A DNA stretch of 8,257 bases from Candidatus Ancillula trichonymphae ImTpAt (GTDB taxonomy: Bacteria > Actinomycetota > Actinomycetes > Actinomycetales > Bifidobacteriaceae). The notes below the pieces were generated by a model. The model saw only the letters and a program-made list of their open reading frames with translations, did no database searches and was not told the origin of the DNA. This document shows, piece by piece, positions 5,529-8,257 of this stretch. Every line of letters begins with the position of its first letter. Within the stretch, counting starts at the first letter, position 1. Made by a program: the position numbers and the translations under genes. The stretch covers positions 1-8,257 of the forward strand of contig AXYY01000069.1 in NCBI GenBank assembly GCA_000485475.1, given 5' to 3'.

Positions 5529-6491
5529 ATGTTAATAACACAACGACCAATAATTTCGCATCAGAAGATAACCGATAGTAGATATAAGTTCACAATTGAA
5601 CCTTTGGAACCAGGTTTTGGTTATACGCTCGGCAATTCTTTGCGCAGAACGCTGCTAAGTTCAATTCCAGGTGCTGCAGTTACTTCGGTTAAAATTAACG
5701 GTGTTCATCACGAATTTGAAGTAAAAGAAGGCGTCAGGGAAGACATAACTGAAGTTATTCTGAACATCAAGAATTTGGTTGTTTCAAGTGATAATAATGA
5801 TCCTGTGACAATTTGGTTGACCAAGGACGAACCAGGTCCTGTGACTGCTGGCGACATTAAAACATCTAATGGAATTGAAATTCACAACAAGGACCTGCAC
5901 ATTGCAACACTTTCAAAGGGAACTCTTGATATGGAATTAGTTGTTGAGCGAGGTCGTGGATATGTATTTGCGGAGAATAACAAGAAGTTGAATCCGAACA
6001 TTGAGATTGACAGAATTATTGTTGACTCAATCTACTCGCCAGTGCTTAAAGTTACTTTTTCTGTTGAGGCGACCCGCGTTGGACAGCACACGAACTTCGA
6101 CAAACTTGTTCTTGATGTTGAGACTAAGCCTAGTATTTCGCCACTTGATGCTATTGCTTCTGCTGGTAAAACGCTCATCGAGCTGTTTGGTCTAGTTTCC
6201 TCCCTAAACGAGGAAGTTGAGGGAATCGAGATTGGTGAAAAAGTTGCAGGATTTGTTTCAGCTGAACCAACATTTGCCCTTGATGAGGGCATTGAGTTGT
6301 TGGACTTACCGCAAAGAGCATATAACAACTTGCGTCATAATAAAATACTGACAATTGGTGAGTTGATTCGAACGACAGAAAAGGAATTGCTTGAGTTAAG
6401 TGCTATGGGGCGTACTTCTGTTGAGAAGATTAAGGAAACGCTTCAAGAGCGAGGTTTGGAACTAGCTGATAAAAGCAGCAAGAGGAATTAA
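5529..6491 (+). CDS. rpoA: DNA-directed RNA polymerase subunit alpha
   Basis: RpoA dimerises to scaffold beta and beta' and binds upstream DNA and activators through its C-terminal domain. The 320-residue protein has the N-terminal signature FTIEPLEPGFGYTLGNSLRR (21-40), which contains the dimer and assembly surface, and DSIYSPVLKV (166-175). A linker near 229-252 leads to the helix-hairpin-helix C-terminal domain (about 255-312). Aligned with E. coli by eye, Arg265, Asn268, Gly296 and Ser299 are kept (here Arg263, Asn266, Gly294, Ser297). The UP-element contacts Cys269, Lys298 and Glu302 are replaced by Asn267, Thr296 and Lys300. AGGAAAGGG lies upstream of the ATG. rplQ follows after 13 nt. 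Confidence 0.98.
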   Translation: MLITQRPIISHQKITDSRYKFTIEPLEPGFGYTLGNSLRRTLLSSIPGAAVTSVKINGVHHEFEVKEGVREDITEVILNIKNLVVSSDNNDPVTIWLTKDEPGPVTAGDIKTSNGIEIHNKDLHIATLSKGTLDMELVVERGRGYVFAENNKKLNPNIEIDRIIVDSIYSPVLKVTFSVEATRVGQHTNFDKLVLDVETKPSISPLDAIASAGKTLIELFGLVSSLNEEVEGIEIGEKVAGFVSAEPTFALDEGIELLDLPQRAYNNLRHNKILTIGELIRTTEKELLELSAMGRTSVEKIKETLQERGLELADKSSKRN

Positions 6492-6504
6492 GAGAGGGAA
6501 ATAC

Positions 6505-6981
6505 ATGGTAACACCAACTAAAGGAGCACGGTTAGGATCTTCACCTGCACATGAGAGGTTGATTTTGTCCAACTTGGCGACGGAACTGTTCAGGCATTCG
6601 AAAATCAAGACAACTTTTGTGAGGGCAAAGCGTCTTCAACCAGTCGTTGAACACATGATTACAATCGCCAAAAAAGGTACTTTAGCTGCTCGTCGTCAAA
6701 TTTTGACTAGAATTCGTGATAAAGGAGTTGTTGAGCTGTTGATGACCGTAATTGCCCAGGATTTTAGGGACAGGAGTGGTGGCTACACCAGAATTGTTAA
6801 GATTGAGAACCGCAAAGGTGATCAAGCAAAAATGGCAGTTATTGAACTTGTGTCCAGCAAAAACGAGCGCAAGTTGGCAGCTGATGTCAAAACCCCAGAA
6901 GGTGCGGAGACTGAAAACGCACAAACTGAGGTTAAAAAGACTGAGAGGCGAACACTAAAGAAGACTAGTTTGACTAGATAG
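6505..6981 (+). CDS. rplQ: 50S ribosomal protein L17 (bL17)
   Basis: L17 lies near the peptide exit tunnel of the large subunit. Residues 1-117 form the conserved fold, recognisable from PTKGARLGSSPAHERLILSN near the start, the RAKRLQPVVEHMITIAKKG segment (40-58) and GGYTRIVKIENRKGD (92-106). Residues 118-158 are a charged, Lys/Glu/Thr-rich tail of the variable kind common in actinobacterial L17. GAGAGGGA just after the rpoA stop is the ribosome site. truA would be the expected next gene in actinobacteria; instead prfB begins 7 nt after the stop. Confidence 0.97.
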   Translation: MVTPTKGARLGSSPAHERLILSNLATELFRHSKIKTTFVRAKRLQPVVEHMITIAKKGTLAARRQILTRIRDKGVVELLMTVIAQDFRDRSGGYTRIVKIENRKGDQAKMAVIELVSSKNERKLAADVKTPEGAETENAQTEVKKTERRTLKKTSLTR

Positions 6982-6988
6982 TTACGTT

Positions 6989-8113
6989 GTGGCTGTAGGT
7001 TTTGAGCTAGAACTAGAAGAGTTGCGTGGTAAGTTTCAGCAAGTTGTTGCAATGTTGAACCCTGCGCAGTTGCGTTCTGTTGTACTTGAACTTGAGAAGA
7101 AGACTTCTGAGCCTGATTTTTGGAGCGACCCAAGTCGTGCGCAGAAAGTTACAGCTGAATTCGCATCGAGGAAAAAGCAGTTAACACAACTTGAGAAGTT
7201 GGAACGTGAAATTGATGATTTTCAGGCACTTCTAGAAATGTTGTCCGAGCTCAAAATGAGCGGAGATCAAAGTGAACTGCATGATTTTAATCAGGAAGTT
7301 GAAGTACACCACTCTAAGTTGTCCTCCATGCTGCAGGAATTGGAGATAGAAACTCTTCTTGGTGATGAGTTTGATGCTAGAGGCGCAATCTTGTCGGTTC
7401 GTTCTGGTGCTGGTGGAGTTGAGGCTGCTGATTGGGCGCAGATGTTGTTCAGAATGTACACAAGATATTTGGCAGTTTCTGGCTGGAAGTACACCGTAAC
7501 TGATGTTTCATATGCTGAGGAAACCAGGATCAAGTCAGTTAGTCTGGAAATTCAGGAGCCCTACGCATTCGGGAAGTTGCAGTTTGAGTCTGGCACTCAT
7601 AGGTTGATCCGGATCAGTCCATTTAACGCACAAGGCAAGCGCCAGACCAGTTTTGCAGCTGTTGAGGTAATTCCGCTCATCGAGGAAACTGATGATGTAA
7701 AAATTGAGGATTCGGATATACGAGTTGATGTTTTCCGAGCGTCTGGACCAGGCGGGCAGTGCGTTAATACAACGGATTCCGCAGTTAGGATTACGCACTT
7801 GCCAACAGGAGTCGTCGTGAGTATGCAAAATGAGAAGTCGCAGATTCAGAATCGTCAAAATGCCATGCGCCTGCTGAAATCCAGACTTTTGATGCTTAAG
7901 AAGCAAGAGGAGGTCGCGCAGAAGAAGGAATTGGCGGGAGATGTCAAGGCGTCTTGGGGAGACCAGATTCGAAACTATGTTCTTCAGCCATATCAACTCG
8001 TTAAGGATCTGCGGACGCTTGTGGAGACTGGGAACACAGGTGCGGTTCTAGACGGTGATTTGGACGCATTTATCAAGGCCGAGTTGGTACACTTCAAGAA
8101 AATCGGCAATTAG
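6989..8113 (+). CDS. prfB: Peptide chain release factor 2 (RF2)
   Basis: RF2 recognises UAA and UGA stops in the ribosomal A site and triggers release of the finished protein. The 374-residue product has the RF2-specific tripeptide SPF (210-212), which reads the stop codon, and the catalytic GGQ (255-257) within RASGPGGQCVNTTDSAVR. An N-terminal helical domain (about 1-115) and the C-terminal helices complete the family. Residue 258 after GGQ is Cys, where I would expect Ser or His. The frame is continuous, so the programmed +1 frameshift used by many bacteria to autoregulate RF2 is absent. The GTG at 6989 is chosen because it gives a full-length N-terminus (MAVGFELELEELRG). No Shine-Dalgarno sequence lies in the 7-nt gap after rplQ, so coupling to rplQ is likely. 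prfB usually sits before ftsE in actinobacteria. Confidence 0.96.
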   Translation: MAVGFELELEELRGKFQQVVAMLNPAQLRSVVLELEKKTSEPDFWSDPSRAQKVTAEFASRKKQLTQLEKLEREIDDFQALLEMLSELKMSGDQSELHDFNQEVEVHHSKLSSMLQELEIETLLGDEFDARGAILSVRSGAGGVEAADWAQMLFRMYTRYLAVSGWKYTVTDVSYAEETRIKSVSLEIQEPYAFGKLQFESGTHRLIRISPFNAQGKRQTSFAAVEVIPLIEETDDVKIEDSDIRVDVFRASGPGGQCVNTTDSAVRITHLPTGVVVSMQNEKSQIQNRQNAMRLLKSRLLMLKKQEEVAQKKELAGDVKASWGDQIRNYVLQPYQLVKDLRTLVETGNTGAVLDGDLDAFIKAELVHFKKIGN

Positions 8114-8257
8114 TCATCAAATAGTTGCACTAACTTGGGGTTGATTTTACTCAGCGCTTCGTGACGGTGCGAGATGCAGTTTTTCTGCTCTGCGGTGAGT
8201 TCAGCAGTAGTTTTACCTTCCAGGGGCGTTGAATCGTAATCGTCTGGTACAAAAATT
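8110..8257 (-). CDS. rdgB: RdgB/HAM1-type non-canonical purine NTP pyrophosphatase, C-terminal part
   Basis: On the minus strand the frame starting at 8256 is open for 48 codons and ends in TAA (8112-8110). It reads IFVPDDYDST at the edge, then TAELTAEQKNCISHRHEAL. This matches the C-terminal signature of the RdgB/HAM1 family, (F)xPxxxxxT(x)AELxxxxKNxISHRxxAL, in which the SHR segment contributes to the purine-nucleotide site. The enzyme hydrolyses XTP, dITP and ITP to monophosphates and so keeps them out of nucleic acids. Only the C-terminal quarter is in the window. The gene converges on prfB, and the two stop codons overlap within TTAG (8110-8113), leaving no space for a terminator between them. 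Confidence 0.85.
   Translation of the reverse strand, partial: IFVPDDYDSTPLEGKTTAELTAEQKNCISHRHEALSKINPKLVQLFDD

Noticed and set aside
6963..6982. GACTAG repeats and GATAGT near the end of rplQ as a prfB promoter or terminator
   Set aside because: The repeats are only six bases, no poly-T follows, and the -10-like GATAGT has no matching -35 box; too weak to call.
6989..7100. Programmed +1 frameshift in prfB
   Set aside because: The frame is continuous from the start, with no in-frame TGA or CTTTGA-type slippery site near codon 26.
6822..7133. Antisense open frame across the rplQ-prfB junction
   Set aside because: It has low-complexity Gln/Ser-rich content, no ribosome site or promoter, and overlaps two conserved genes.
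7535..7996. 153-codon open frame antisense to prfB
   Set aside because: It is fully inside a well-supported RF2 gene, has no recognisable domain or start signals, and is explained by codon bias of the opposite strand.
1..8257. Mobile elements, CRISPR arrays, tRNA or rRNA genes, defence genes
   Set aside because: No terminal repeats, transposase, spaced repeats, cloverleaf or rRNA-like stretches were seen; the region is housekeeping throughout.

Overview
The window is a housekeeping stretch of a bacterial chromosome, almost certainly from an Actinomycetota (actinobacterium) of low-to-moderate G+C and compact layout. The reasons are: FtsE/FtsX followed by a secreted coiled-coil peptidoglycan hydrolase; an FtsX ectodomain with the paired cysteines familiar from actinobacterial FtsX; rpsK followed directly by rpoA with no rpsD between, as I recall in Bifidobacteriaceae and several Micrococcales; RpoA, L17 and RF2 sequences of actinobacterial type; and apparently leaderless starts behind extended -10 promoters. 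UGA is a normal stop (the M23 hydrolase and truA end in TGA) and an RF2 gene is present, so the standard code applies. I cannot name the genus. A reduced-genome or host-associated lineage would fit the short gaps, the overlaps and the fairly diverged alpha C-terminal domain.

Layout. Positions 1-171 hold the start of an unrecognised gene reading leftward off the window. Positions 172-272 are a divergent promoter region with two extended -10 boxes, each placed so that its transcript would begin at or next to the start codon. Positions 273-3526 are the cell-division module: ftsE (with a long acidic tail), ftsX and a secreted M23/LytM endopeptidase with a coiled coil. truA is coupled to the hydrolase through a TGATG junction. 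At the end of truA lies a near-consensus promoter whose -35 box overlaps the truA stop codon and whose -10 box lies partly in a perfect 17-bp palindrome. It drives rpmJ, then a structured 163-nt gap, then rpsM-rpsK-rpoA-rplQ and finally prfB (release factor 2). prfB converges on, and overlaps by four bases, the end of a leftward rdgB/HAM1-type gene that runs off the right edge.

How the genes work together. FtsE (cytoplasmic ATPase) and FtsX (membrane subunit) should transmit a conformational signal to the coiled coil of the secreted hydrolase, switching on septal peptidoglycan cleavage. The right half supplies ribosomal proteins L36, S13, S11 and L17, the RNA polymerase alpha subunit and RF2. 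TruA modifies tRNA.

The most notable large-scale feature is gene order. In the arrangement I know from actinobacteria, prfB precedes ftsE, smpB follows the hydrolase, infA precedes rpmJ and truA follows rplQ. Here truA sits behind the hydrolase, prfB sits behind rplQ, and infA and smpB are absent from these places. Two conserved clusters appear to have been joined and re-sorted. I see no mobile element, CRISPR array, tRNA, rRNA or defence system. The best candidates for undescribed biology are the palindrome over the rpmJ promoter, the rpmJ-rpsM leader, the FtsE tail with its duplicated TxRIPK motif, and the unknown leftward gene.
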